This document shows, one piece after another, positions 49,378-57,238 of a stretch of 64,000 nucleotides of DNA. Positions within the stretch are counted from its first letter, which is position 1, and every line of letters starts with the position of its first letter. Both the position numbers and the translations under genes were made by a program. The notes below the pieces were generated by a model. It made no database searches. It saw only the letters and a list, made by a program, of their open reading frames with translations, and was not told where the DNA came from. The stretch comes from Nocardioides massiliensis (lineage in GTDB: Bacteria; Actinomycetota; Actinomycetes; Propionibacteriales; Nocardioidaceae). The stretch covers positions 4,057,071 to 4,121,070 of the forward strand of contig NZ_JAUSQM010000001.1 of assembly GCF_030811215.1 (NCBI RefSeq), read 5' to 3'.

Positions 49378-50508
49378 TCAGCGCCGGGCGCGGATGGGGC
49401 CGTCGAGGTCGGCGAGCGGGGCGCCGGTGCCACCCCAGCGCTGCGCGATGATCTCCGCGGCGATGGCCACGGCTGTCTCCTGGGGGGTGCGGCCGCCGAG
49501 GTCGAGTCCGATGGGGCTGGAGAGCAGGGCGATCTGCTCCTCTGTCACGCCAGCCTCGCGCAGACGGCGCAGGCGATCGGCGTGGGTGGTGCGCGATCCC
49601 ATCACGCCGATGTAGGCGGGCCGGACGTCGGCGGGCAGGTCCGTGACGGCCTTGAGGACGGGTACGTCGAACTTCGCGTCGTGGGTGAGCACGCACACCA
49701 CGGTGCGCCGGTCGACGCGCCCGGCATCGGCCTCCGCGGCGACGTAGCGGTGCGGCCAGTCCACGACCACCTCGTCGGCGCCCGGGAACCGCTCCGGGGT
49801 CGCGAAGACCGGGCGGGCGTCGCAGACGGTGACGCGGAAGCCGAGGAACGACGCCTGCTGGGCCAGGGCCGCGGCGAAGTCGACGGCGCCGAAGATCAGC
49901 ATGCGGGCCGGGGGCTGGAAGCTGGCGACGAAGACCTCCATCTCCTCGCCCATGCGCTCGCCGCGCGCGCCGAAGTGCATGAGCCGGCTGTCGCCGGCCG
50001 CGAGCACCCCACGCACGTCGCTGACGACGGCGTGGTCGGCGAACCGCTCGCCGAGGCTGCCGTCGTGGGTGTCCGGGCGCACCACGAGCCGACGGCCGAG
50101 CCAGTCGGCCTCGGGGTGGGCGACGACCGAGACCCAGGACACCGGCCGTCCGGCAGCGACGTCGTCGGCCACGGCCGCGACCAGGTCGGCCACATCGGGG
50201 TCGAGACGCTGGATGAAGACGTTGAGCACCCCGCCGCAGGTCAGGCCGACCGCGAACGCGTCCGCGTCGGAGTAGCCGAACTCCTCCCGCACGGGCGTCC
50301 CGTCGGCCAGCACCTGCTGGGCGATGTCGTAGACCGCGCCCTCCACACAGCCACCGGACACCGAGCCCACGACGGTGCCGTCGGCGAGCACCAGCATCGA
50401 GGCGCCGGGGTCGCGCGGCGAGGATCCGTCGGCCCCGACGACGGTGGCCAGCGCGACCGGGTGGCCCGCGCGTAGGTGCGCGACCGCCTCACCCACGACG
50501 TCAAACAC
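49378..50508 (-). CDS. XdhC/CoxI family molybdenum-hydroxylase maturation protein
   Basis: This 376-residue protein belongs to the XdhC/CoxI/CoxF family, which binds, protects and helps sulfurate the molybdenum cofactor before insertion. The N-terminal CoxI domain has 'GSSPRDPGASMLVLADGTVV' and 'GSVSGGCVEGAVYD' with its conserved Cys; the C-terminal Rossmann domain has 'ARMLIFGAVDFAAALAQQ' and 'PAYIGVMGSRTTHADRLRRL'. The GTG start overlaps the CoxE stop by 8 bp. It is the last gene of the minus-strand cluster and converges on fbiC with 9 bp between the stops. Confidence 0.92.
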   Translation of the reverse strand: MFDVVGEAVAHLRAGHPVALATVVGADGSSPRDPGASMLVLADGTVVGSVSGGCVEGAVYDIAQQVLADGTPVREEFGYSDADAFAVGLTCGGVLNVFIQRLDPDVADLVAAVADDVAAGRPVSWVSVVAHPEADWLGRRLVVRPDTHDGSLGERFADHAVVSDVRGVLAAGDSRLMHFGARGERMGEEMEVFVASFQPPARMLIFGAVDFAAALAQQASFLGFRVTVCDARPVFATPERFPGADEVVVDWPHRYVAAEADAGRVDRRTVVCVLTHDAKFDVPVLKAVTDLPADVRPAYIGVMGSRTTHADRLRRLREAGVTEEQIALLSSPIGLDLGGRTPQETAVAIAAEIIAQRWGGTGAPLADLDGPIRARR

Positions 50509-51598
50509 GCGCCACCACCTCCATCAGCTCCTCGAACGTGGCGAACGTGTGCCCGGCCACCAACTGGTCAACGTGCGGCAGCACCGCGTTCATCCCCGAC
50601 TGCACCGGCGCGAAGCCCGGCTTGCCCCGGTGCGGGTTCACCCAGATGACCCGGTGTGCCAGGCGCTGCAGCTGGGCGGCCTGCTCGGCCAGCAGTGACG
50701 GGTCGCCGCGCTCCCACCCGTCGCTGACCACCACGACCACCGCGCCGCGAGCCACCCCGCGCCGCCCCCACCGGTCGATGAACGCCTCCAGCGCCTCACC
50801 GAGCCGGGTGCCGCCGGACCAGTCCGGGATGACGTCGCCGGCGGCGGCCAGCGCGCGTTCGGCGTCGCCGACGCGCAGCGCCCGCGTGACGCGGGTCAGC
50901 CGGGTGCCCATGGTGAACACCTCGACCCGTCCCGGCGCCGCGGCGCTCATCCGGTGTGCCAGCCGCAGCATCTGGTCGGCGTACGGCGCCATAGAGCGCG
51001 AGACGTCGACCAGGACGACCAGGCGGCGGGGTTTGCGCCGCCGCCGGCGGTGATGCAGTGGTCCGGGCTCCCCCGCCAGGCGCAGCCGCGCCCGGAGCGT
51101 GGCCGCGACGTCGACCTCGCCCCGATGGTGCGGCTCGCGGCGGCGGACCTCCCGCAGCGGCAGCCTGACCCGCAGCCGGGCATACAACGCCGCGAGGTGG
51201 CGGGCCTCGGCCGGGCTCAGGCCGGCCACGTCCCGGTGGCGCAGCATCTCCGCCCGCGAGGAGAGCATGGCCAGGTCCTCGGGCTCTTCCAGGCTCGGTC
51301 GGCCGCCGCCGTCGTCACCCGACCCGGTGGACATCGTCACCGACTCGGTTGCCGGGACCCGCGCGACGTTCACCCCGCTGAACCAGTCCGCGAAGAGCCG
51401 GTCGTAGACCACCACGTCGTCGGGTGAGGAGCACACCGTCGCCCGTCCGGCCCAGTAGACGTCGTCACGGCTCATCGGCTCGAGCACGTCCAGGGCGGCG
51501 ACGAACACCTCGGTGCGCACCGCCGGCAGGCCGGCACGACGCAGCGCCTGGCAGAACCCGACGACCTCGCCGAGCACGTCCGCGACCGAGTCGCTCAT
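50501..51598 (-). CDS. coxE: CoxE-like VWA-domain protein
   Basis: This 365-residue protein carries a von Willebrand A domain in its C-terminal half: 'LVVLVDVSRSMAPYADQM' is the metal-ion-dependent adhesion motif (Asp-x-Ser-x-Ser), with 'GGTRLGEALEAF' and 'VVSDGWERGD' completing it. In carboxydotrophs CoxE works with the AAA protein CoxD in assembling the [CuSMoO2] centre of CO dehydrogenase; homologues occur with other molybdenum hydroxylases. ATG 51598 is 1 bp after the CoxD stop. An Arg/His-rich stretch in the middle precedes the VWA domain. Confidence 0.9.
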   Translation of the reverse strand: MSDSVADVLGEVVGFCQALRRAGLPAVRTEVFVAALDVLEPMSRDDVYWAGRATVCSSPDDVVVYDRLFADWFSGVNVARVPATESVTMSTGSGDDGGGRPSLEEPEDLAMLSSRAEMLRHRDVAGLSPAEARHLAALYARLRVRLPLREVRRREPHHRGEVDVAATLRARLRLAGEPGPLHHRRRRRKPRRLVVLVDVSRSMAPYADQMLRLAHRMSAAAPGRVEVFTMGTRLTRVTRALRVGDAERALAAAGDVIPDWSGGTRLGEALEAFIDRWGRRGVARGAVVVVVSDGWERGDPSLLAEQAAQLQRLAHRVIWVNPHRGKPGFAPVQSGMNAVLPHVDQLVAGHTFATFEELMEVVARV

Positions 51599-51599
51599 G

Positions 51600-52475
51600 T
51601 CAGCCGAGCTGCTCACTCAGCAGCGTCCGCAGGTGCCCGGTGTCCTCGCGGTACTTGCTCAGGGCCCCCAGCGTCAGCAGCGCGGCGTCGAGGTCGAGGT
51701 CGGTGCGCCCGAGCTCGTGGACGGCCCGCGCCCAGTCGATGGTCTCGGCGACGCCGGGCAGCTTCACCAGGCGGTTCTCGGCCCGCAGCTGCTGCACGAC
51801 CTCGACCACCCGTCGGGTGAGCCGCTCGCTGACCTGCGGCAGGCGGGCCCGGACGATCTCGACCTCCCGGTCGAGGTCCGGGTGGTCGATCCAGTGGTAG
51901 AGGCAGCGTCGCTTGAGGGCGTCGTGGACGTCGCGCGTGCGGTTGGACGTGAGGATGACGACCGGCGGCGTCGCCGCCCGGATCGTGCCGAGCTCGGGGA
52001 TCGAGACCTGGTAGTCGGACAGCGTCTCGAGCAGGAACGCCTCGAACTCGTCGTCGGCCCGGTCGATCTCGTCGACCAGCAGCACCGCCGGGCTCTGCTG
52101 CAGCGCACGCAGCACCGGGCGGGCGAGCAGGAAGCGCTCGCTGTGCAGGACCCCCTCCGTCGCGGCGACATCGAGCTCGACGGCACTGGCCTCGAGGGTG
52201 CGCAGGTGCAGGATCTGGCGGGCGAAGTCCCAGTCGTAGAGCGCCTGCTGGGCATCGATGCCCTCATAGCACTGCAGTCGGATCAGCGGGATCTCCAGCG
52301 CCTCGGACAGCGCCACCGCGAGAGCGGTCTTGCCGGTGCCGGGCTCGCCCTCCATCAGCAACGGGCGCTGCAGGGCCAGCGACAGATGGGCCACGGTCGC
52401 CAGACCCTCGTCGGCGACGTAGTCGACGCCGGCGAGCAGCTCGGCCAGCTCGGCGGGATTGGAGTGCGTCTTCAT
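51600..52475 (-). CDS. coxD: CoxD-like MoxR-type AAA ATPase
   Basis: This 291-residue AAA+ ATPase has Walker A 'MEGEPGTGKTALAVAL' (about 41-56), Walker B 'AVLLVDEIDRADDEFEAFLL', and sensor 'VVILTSNRTRDVHDALKRRC'. MoxR-type ATPases such as CoxD unfold or remodel apo-molybdenum enzymes so that the active site can be completed, together with CoxE. It overlaps the nucleotidyltransferase gene by 4 bp and lies directly before coxE, the canonical order. Confidence 0.93.
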   Translation of the reverse strand: MKTHSNPAELAELLAGVDYVADEGLATVAHLSLALQRPLLMEGEPGTGKTALAVALSEALEIPLIRLQCYEGIDAQQALYDWDFARQILHLRTLEASAVELDVAATEGVLHSERFLLARPVLRALQQSPAVLLVDEIDRADDEFEAFLLETLSDYQVSIPELGTIRAATPPVVILTSNRTRDVHDALKRRCLYHWIDHPDLDREVEIVRARLPQVSERLTRRVVEVVQQLRAENRLVKLPGVAETIDWARAVHELGRTDLDLDAALLTLGALSKYREDTGHLRTLLSEQLG

Positions 52476-53050
52476 GCGGGAGGCAGCCCTTCGGGGGTGT
52501 CGACGTCGGCGCCCGTGGCGAGGTCACCACACTCCACCAGTGTCGCGCCGTGCCGGGCGAGGTAGCCGCGCGCCCCCTGGTCGCCGTCCAGTTCGGCGAC
52601 CAGCGCCGGCCAGTGCCGGCGGCCGACGAGCACGGGGTGGCCCGGCGTTCCGTCGTACGCCGCCCGGGCCAGGGAGTCGGCGGGTGCGCCGGGAGCCGCG
52701 TGTGCCAGGACCCGGCGCATCACGGCCGCGGTGACGTCGGGAAGGTCGACGAGGTGGATGAGGACCGCGTCGGCCGAGCCCTGCTCGGCCGCCTCGAGCC
52801 CGGCACGCAGCGAGGCGCTCATGCCGTCGGCCCAGTCGGGGGCGACGACGTGCTCGGCGTCGCCGAGGAGCTGCTGGGCCGCGTCGGACTCGGCGCCCAG
52901 CACGACCAGCACGCGGTCACAGCCGGCCGCGAGCAGCCCGGACCGGCTGCTGAGGAGCCACGGGACTCCGTCCGCACCACGGACCAGGGCCTTGGGCGAA
53001 CCCATGCGAGAACCCTGGCCCGCGGCGAGGAGAAGCCCCAGCGTGCTCAC
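52472..53050 (-). CDS. MobA/MocA-like molybdenum cofactor nucleotidyltransferase
   Basis: This 192-residue protein has the nucleotidyltransferase signature 'LLLAAGQGSRMGSPKAL' and 'IHLVDLPDVTAAVMRRV', where MocA-type enzymes bind the nucleotide. MocA adds CMP to molybdopterin to make the cytosine dinucleotide cofactor used by CO-dehydrogenase-like hydroxylases, which suits this cluster. 'PGHPVLVGRRHW' and 'DVDTPEGL' are also typical. The GTG start overlaps the CoA-transferase stop. CTP versus GTP preference is inferred from context. Confidence 0.87.
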   Translation of the reverse strand: MSTLGLLLAAGQGSRMGSPKALVRGADGVPWLLSSRSGLLAAGCDRVLVVLGAESDAAQQLLGDAEHVVAPDWADGMSASLRAGLEAAEQGSADAVLIHLVDLPDVTAAVMRRVLAHAAPGAPADSLARAAYDGTPGHPVLVGRRHWPALVAELDGDQGARGYLARHGATLVECGDLATGADVDTPEGLPPA

Positions 53051-54252
53051 GCGTCGGTCGGGTCCGTCTCGTCGAGCCAGGCCCGCACCGAGGCGTTGTG
53101 CTGACCCAGCACCGGCGGGGCGATGACGTCCGGGCGGGCACCGCCGTACGGGTTGTCGTCGAACCGGATGACGGGACCGGGGATGGAGAAGGTGCCCTTC
53201 GTGGCGTGGTCGACCTCGACCAGCAGACCCTGCGAGCGGACCTGCTCCCACTCGTAGACCTCCTGCAGGTTGCGCACCTTGCCCGACGGGACCCCCGCCG
53301 ACGACAGCAGCGCGAGCCAGTGCTCGGCCGGCTGCGTGGCGAAGATGTCGTTGAGCACCTGCACCAGCTCGTCGCGGTGGGAGACCCGCTCGCCGTTGGT
53401 GGCGAAGCGCGGCTCGTCGGGGTCCAGCCCCACCGCCGGTGCGAACTTGCGCCACAGACCCTCGGACCCGCAGGAGAGCTGGATCGGCGCGGTCGCGGTG
53501 TGGAACAGGCCGTACGGCGCGATCGACGGGTGGTGTGATCCGGAGAGGCCCGGGAGCTCTCCGGCCACGGTCCACTTCGTGCCCTGGAAGGCGTGGACCC
53601 CGACGATGCCGGCGATCAACGACGTCCGCACGACCCGGCCGCGACCGGTCTGCTGACGCTCGAGCAGGGCAGCGAGCACACCGAAGGCGCCGTTCATGCC
53701 GGCCAGCAGGTCGGCGATCGGGACGCCGACCTTGGTCGGCTCCTCGATGCCGGTGAGGCTCATGAGGCCGGCCTCGCCCTGCGCGATCTGGTCGTAGCCC
53801 GCGCGTTGCGACTCCGGTCCGTCGTGGCCGAACCCGGTGATCGAGCAGATGACCAGGCCGGGGTTGAGCTCGTGGAGTCGCTCGACGCTGAAGCCGAGCC
53901 GGTCGAGCACACCGACGCGGAAGTTCTCGATCAGCACGTCGGCCCGCTGGACGAGCCGGGCGAGCACGTCGGCGTCGTCCGCGTCCTTGAGGTCGAGGGT
54001 GATCGACTCCTTGTTGCGGTTGGCGGCCATGAAGTACGTCGACTCGCGGTCCTCCCCCTCACCGAGGAAGGGCGGACCCCAGCCACGGCTGTCGTCGCCG
54101 CCGTTGGGGGTCTCGACCTTGATGACCCGCGCGCCGAGGTCGCCGAGCATCATCCCGGCGTGCGGACCCGCCAGCGCCCGGCTGAGGTCGAGGACCAGGG
54201 TCCCCGACAGCAGCCCGGCGCCGGCGGCCGGCTGATCGGTGTGATCAGCCAT
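53047..54252 (-). CDS. CaiB/BaiF family (class III) CoA-transferase
   Basis: This 401-residue enzyme moves CoA between a CoA thioester and a free carboxylic acid. 'LSRALAGPHAGMMLGDLGAR' and 'VIKVETPNGGDDSRGWGPPF' start the fold; 'GYDQIAQGEAGLMSLTG' contains the Asp that forms the acyl-enzyme anhydride. It begins 1 bp after the barbiturase-like gene's stop and overlaps the MocA-like gene, so it is inside the same operon. A carboxylate end product of ring degradation, such as malonate, would be a logical CoA acceptor, but this is inference. Confidence 0.9.
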   Translation of the reverse strand: MADHTDQPAAGAGLLSGTLVLDLSRALAGPHAGMMLGDLGARVIKVETPNGGDDSRGWGPPFLGEGEDRESTYFMAANRNKESITLDLKDADDADVLARLVQRADVLIENFRVGVLDRLGFSVERLHELNPGLVICSITGFGHDGPESQRAGYDQIAQGEAGLMSLTGIEEPTKVGVPIADLLAGMNGAFGVLAALLERQQTGRGRVVRTSLIAGIVGVHAFQGTKWTVAGELPGLSGSHHPSIAPYGLFHTATAPIQLSCGSEGLWRKFAPAVGLDPDEPRFATNGERVSHRDELVQVLNDIFATQPAEHWLALLSSAGVPSGKVRNLQEVYEWEQVRSQGLLVEVDHATKGTFSIPGPVIRFDDNPYGGARPDVIAPPVLGQHNASVRAWLDETDPTDA

Positions 54253-54253
54253 C

Positions 54254-55360
54254 TCAGCTCATGTCGACGATGGCCGCGACCGGCCCACCGCCCTCGGGAC
54301 CCTGGTGCGCCGCGGAGACGGAGACGAAGACGGCGGGGTCGCCGGTCACCGCAGCGGTGACGCCACCGACGGCCGCCTTGATCTGGCGGTGCCAGTGCAC
54401 GTCGGAGTCGTCGAGCATCGCGTTGCGACGCCCGCGCACCATGCCGTCCTGGCTGGCCTCGCACTTGAGGAAGACGTTGACCAGGCGACCGTCGAGGTCG
54501 GAGGTGTGCGGACGCTCGGGCAGGTCGAGACCCGCGTCGCGGATGGCGTTCCAGATGCCGTCAGCGTCGAGGGCGTCGTTCATGACGGAGTGACCGATGC
54601 GGTACTTGCCGCCGATGCCACGGACGTTGCCGACCACGACGACCTGGGCACGGTCCAGCTCGACACCCGACGAGCAGGACGCCACCGCGGAGTAGAGGTC
54701 GCGGTTGTGCATGACGTCGGCGTCGGTCGGCATCTCGATCTCGCCGAGGGCCACCGCGATGCCGAGGGCGGTCACGCCGTTGGAGAGGTCCATCGACTCG
54801 TGGGTGTGCTCGGTCCAGACCTTCTTGCCGCGACTCTTGGCGTCGCGGATGGTGTGGATCGTCAGCAGCGGGGTCTTGGTCTGGACGTAGTGCACGTCGG
54901 CCGGGTCGGTGATGCCGGCCTCGCCCATCGCGGCCTTGACGGCGTCGGCGACCTTCTTGACCATCGCGACGTAGCCGATCTCCTCGGGGAGGAGCTGCTC
55001 GCTCATCGCGAAGCCCACGCTCAGGCGCGGCTCGTCGGTCTTGACGGTCTTCTCCTCGGGGAGGGTGGCGAAGATCGTCGCGTGCGGGCTGATGACACCG
55101 TCGGTGCCGCCGGACCACACGATCGGGATCTGGCCGACCTCCTCGGCCGAGCGGGTCCCGTGCTCCTGGATGACCTCGCGGAACGCGCGGTCGGCGATGA
55201 TGCGCGTGTAGTCGTTGACGCCGCCGTTGCCCTCGGTCTTGCCGATGATGGCGATGATCCGGTCGGCCTCGAAGACACCCTCCTCGATGAGCTTCGTCAG
55301 CTCGCTGGCGTCGGCGACGGAGTGGATCGGGACCTTGCGGACTTCAATTGCAGATGGCAC
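54254..55360 (-). CDS. Ring-opening amidohydrolase: barbiturase/cyanuric acid hydrolase family
   Basis: This 368-residue enzyme belongs to the AtzD/TrzD/barbiturase family, which hydrolyses the six-membered rings of barbiturate or cyanurate. Its three pseudo-repeats each give a Ser-Lys pair: Lys in '[10 protein letters not shown]', 'VQTKTPLL' and 'FLKCEAS', Ser in '[10 protein letters not shown]', 'ASCSSGVEL' and '[14 protein letters not shown]'. All three look intact. Barbiturase makes ureidomalonate in oxidative pyrimidine breakdown; cyanuric acid hydrolase acts in triazine breakdown. The neighbouring molybdenum hydroxylase and amidase favour the barbiturate route. Specificity cannot be set by eye. 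It lies 28 bp after carbamate kinase. Confidence 0.88.
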   Translation of the reverse strand: MPSAIEVRKVPIHSVADASELTKLIEEGVFEADRIIAIIGKTEGNGGVNDYTRIIADRAFREVIQEHGTRSAEEVGQIPIVWSGGTDGVISPHATIFATLPEEKTVKTDEPRLSVGFAMSEQLLPEEIGYVAMVKKVADAVKAAMGEAGITDPADVHYVQTKTPLLTIHTIRDAKSRGKKVWTEHTHESMDLSNGVTALGIAVALGEIEMPTDADVMHNRDLYSAVASCSSGVELDRAQVVVVGNVRGIGGKYRIGHSVMNDALDADGIWNAIRDAGLDLPERPHTSDLDGRLVNVFLKCEASQDGMVRGRRNAMLDDSDVHWHRQIKAAVGGVTAAVTGDPAVFVSVSAAHQGPEGGGPVAAIVDMS

Positions 55361-55388
55361 CTCAGGTGTCCTTCCTTGTCATCAGCGG

Positions 55389-56333
55389 TTAGGCGTCGGT
55401 CGCCCGGACCACACGGGTTCCAGCTTCGGCGTCGACCGCATCGGCGATCTTCGCCAGGGACGTGATGACCCCGGGCCCCAGCCCGGAGTCGGCAAAGCTC
55501 ACGACGGCCTCGACCTTGGGTCCCATGGAGCCCTCGGCGAAGCCCTGCTCGGCGGCGATGCTGCGCATCTCCTCCACAGTGACATGTCCGATCGGACGGG
55601 CGCGATCGGTCCCCCAGTCGGCCACGACGGCGTCCACGTCGGTGGCGATGATCAGGACGTCGGCCTCGACCTGGCGCGCGATCAGCGCGGCGGTGAGGTC
55701 CTTGTCGATCACGGCCTCCACTCCGGACAGCCGGCCGTCGGCCTCGCGCACGGTGGGGATCCCACCGCCACCGGAGCAGACCACCACGAACCCGGCGCGC
55801 ATGAGCTGGTCGGCGGCGGGCGCGTCGAGGCAGTCGAGCGGGCGCGGCGAGGAGACCACCCGGCGCCAGCCGCGGCCCTCGACCTCGACGAACGACTGGC
55901 CGCGCTCACGCAGCGGGGCGGTCGCCTCGGCGGTGAGGTAGCGCCCGATCGGCTTGGTCGGGTGGGCGAAACCGGGGTCGTCGGCGGCGACCAGGGTGCG
56001 GGAGACGAGCGCGGCGGCGCGCCGGTCGACCCCGCGCTGGGCGAAGGCGTCGTCGAGCGCGCTGAGCATCAGCATGCCGATGGTGCCCTGGGTCTGCGCC
56101 CCGCACCAGTCGAGCGGCACCGGCGGCACCTCGCCGGCGGTCAGCTCGTTCTTGACGAGCAGGTTGCCGACCTGGGGCCCGTTGCCGTGGGTGAGCAGCA
56201 CCTCGTGCCCCCGGGCCACGAGGTCCGCGATCGGGCCGGCGGCCTCGCGGATCGCGGCCTGCTGGTCCTCCGGGGTGGCGCGCCCGTCCGCAGACGTCAT
56301 GGCGTTGCCCCCGAGGGCGATCACGATTCGCAT
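55389..56333 (-). CDS. arcC: Carbamate kinase
   Basis: This 314-residue amino-acid kinase interconverts carbamoyl phosphate plus ADP with carbamate plus ATP. 'MRIVIALGGNAM', 'LLTHGNGPQVGNLLVKNELT', 'VVCSGGGGIPTV', 'VIDKDLTAALIA', 'IIATDVDAVVADWG' and 'GSMGPKVEAVVSF' are the classical blocks. There is no arginine deiminase or transcarbamoylase in the window; it sits instead between an NmrA-like gene and the barbiturase-like gene. It could conserve energy from, or dispose of, carbamoyl groups released during ring degradation. The upstream 103-bp gap may hold an internal promoter. Confidence 0.93.
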   Translation of the reverse strand: MRIVIALGGNAMTSADGRATPEDQQAAIREAAGPIADLVARGHEVLLTHGNGPQVGNLLVKNELTAGEVPPVPLDWCGAQTQGTIGMLMLSALDDAFAQRGVDRRAAALVSRTLVAADDPGFAHPTKPIGRYLTAEATAPLRERGQSFVEVEGRGWRRVVSSPRPLDCLDAPAADQLMRAGFVVVCSGGGGIPTVREADGRLSGVEAVIDKDLTAALIARQVEADVLIIATDVDAVVADWGTDRARPIGHVTVEEMRSIAAEQGFAEGSMGPKVEAVVSFADSGLGPGVITSLAKIADAVDAEAGTRVVRATDA

Positions 56334-56436
56334 GCTCTCGACACTAGGTGAGCCCCATCACCCGATCATGGGCAGATACTTCCGGAACTTCCCCGGGACC
56401 CTCGGCAGAACCTGACAAGCGACGTGACGAGCGCCC

Positions 56437-57228
56437 TCAGGGTGCCAGTTCGCGCTCCAGCACCAGCGCCAGCGGGGTCGGGACGCGTCCCAGGACCGCC
56501 TGCACGCCCAGGGGGCCGGCGGCGAGCCCCTGGGCGTCGTAGGAGGCGAACATCGCCATCAGCCAGTCGCGCTCGCGGGGGTCGAGGCCGGCACCCGGCC
56601 CCGCCGCCCACTCCTGAAGCGACGTACGCCGGACACCGACGTCGCGGCCCAGCACCACCTCGGCGACCCGCGCGACGTCACGCACGCTGACGAGGTCCGG
56701 TCCGCCGAGCTCGAGCGTGGAGCCGCTCGGTACCTCGCCGAGCAACGCAGCCGCCGCGACCTCACCGACGTCGGCCAGGTCGACCAGCCCGAAGGGCCGG
56801 TCGGGGTCGTAGGCGACGACCAGCTCCGGCGCGGAGCCGACCAGCTGGCCGAGGAAGTTCTGCACGTAGGCGCACGGCTGGAGGATCACCCAGTTCAGCC
56901 CCGACGCCCGGACGAGACGCTCGGCCTCCGCCTTGCCCAGGTGGTGGGGCATCTCGGGCAGGTACGGCGCCGCGACGGAGTGGTGGACGACCCGCGGCAC
57001 GCCGGCGTCGTGCGCGGCGGCGAGCAGCGCGCGGACCAGGCCCGGCTCGTCGGGGTGCATGTTGGGCGCCATCAGGTAGACCGCGTCGGCGCCCCGGAAC
57101 GCAGCGACCGGGTCGCGGAGCTCGGCCCGTCCCACAGGACGGGCCGAGGCCCCGCGCGCCCGGATGCTCTCGATCACGGCGCGACCGCTCTTGCCGCGTC
57201 CTCCGACGACGGCGATCTCGACGGTCAC
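56437..57228 (-). CDS. NmrA-like/atypical SDR NAD(P)-binding protein
   Basis: This 263-residue Rossmann protein begins 'VEIAVVGGRGKSGRAVIESI', the Gly-x-x-Gly-x-x-Gly nucleotide-binding turn of NmrA/NAD(P)H-azoreductase-like atypical SDRs. 'YLMAPNMHPDEPGLVRALLA', 'GVPRVVHHSVAAPYLPEMPH' and 'LNWVILQPCAYVQNFLG' follow, but no Tyr-x3-Lys catalytic pair is evident, so it may be a sensor or chaperone rather than a dehydrogenase. GTG 57228 is chosen because the preceding codons overlap the HyuB stop region and GAGGTGG lies just upstream. Its role in the cluster is unclear. Confidence 0.8.
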   Translation of the reverse strand: MTVEIAVVGGRGKSGRAVIESIRARGASARPVGRAELRDPVAAFRGADAVYLMAPNMHPDEPGLVRALLAAAHDAGVPRVVHHSVAAPYLPEMPHHLGKAEAERLVRASGLNWVILQPCAYVQNFLGQLVGSAPELVVAYDPDRPFGLVDLADVGEVAAAALLGEVPSGSTLELGGPDLVSVRDVARVAEVVLGRDVGVRRTSLQEWAAGPGAGLDPRERDWLMAMFASYDAQGLAAGPLGVQAVLGRVPTPLALVLERELAP

Positions 57229-57238
57229 GCCACCCACC

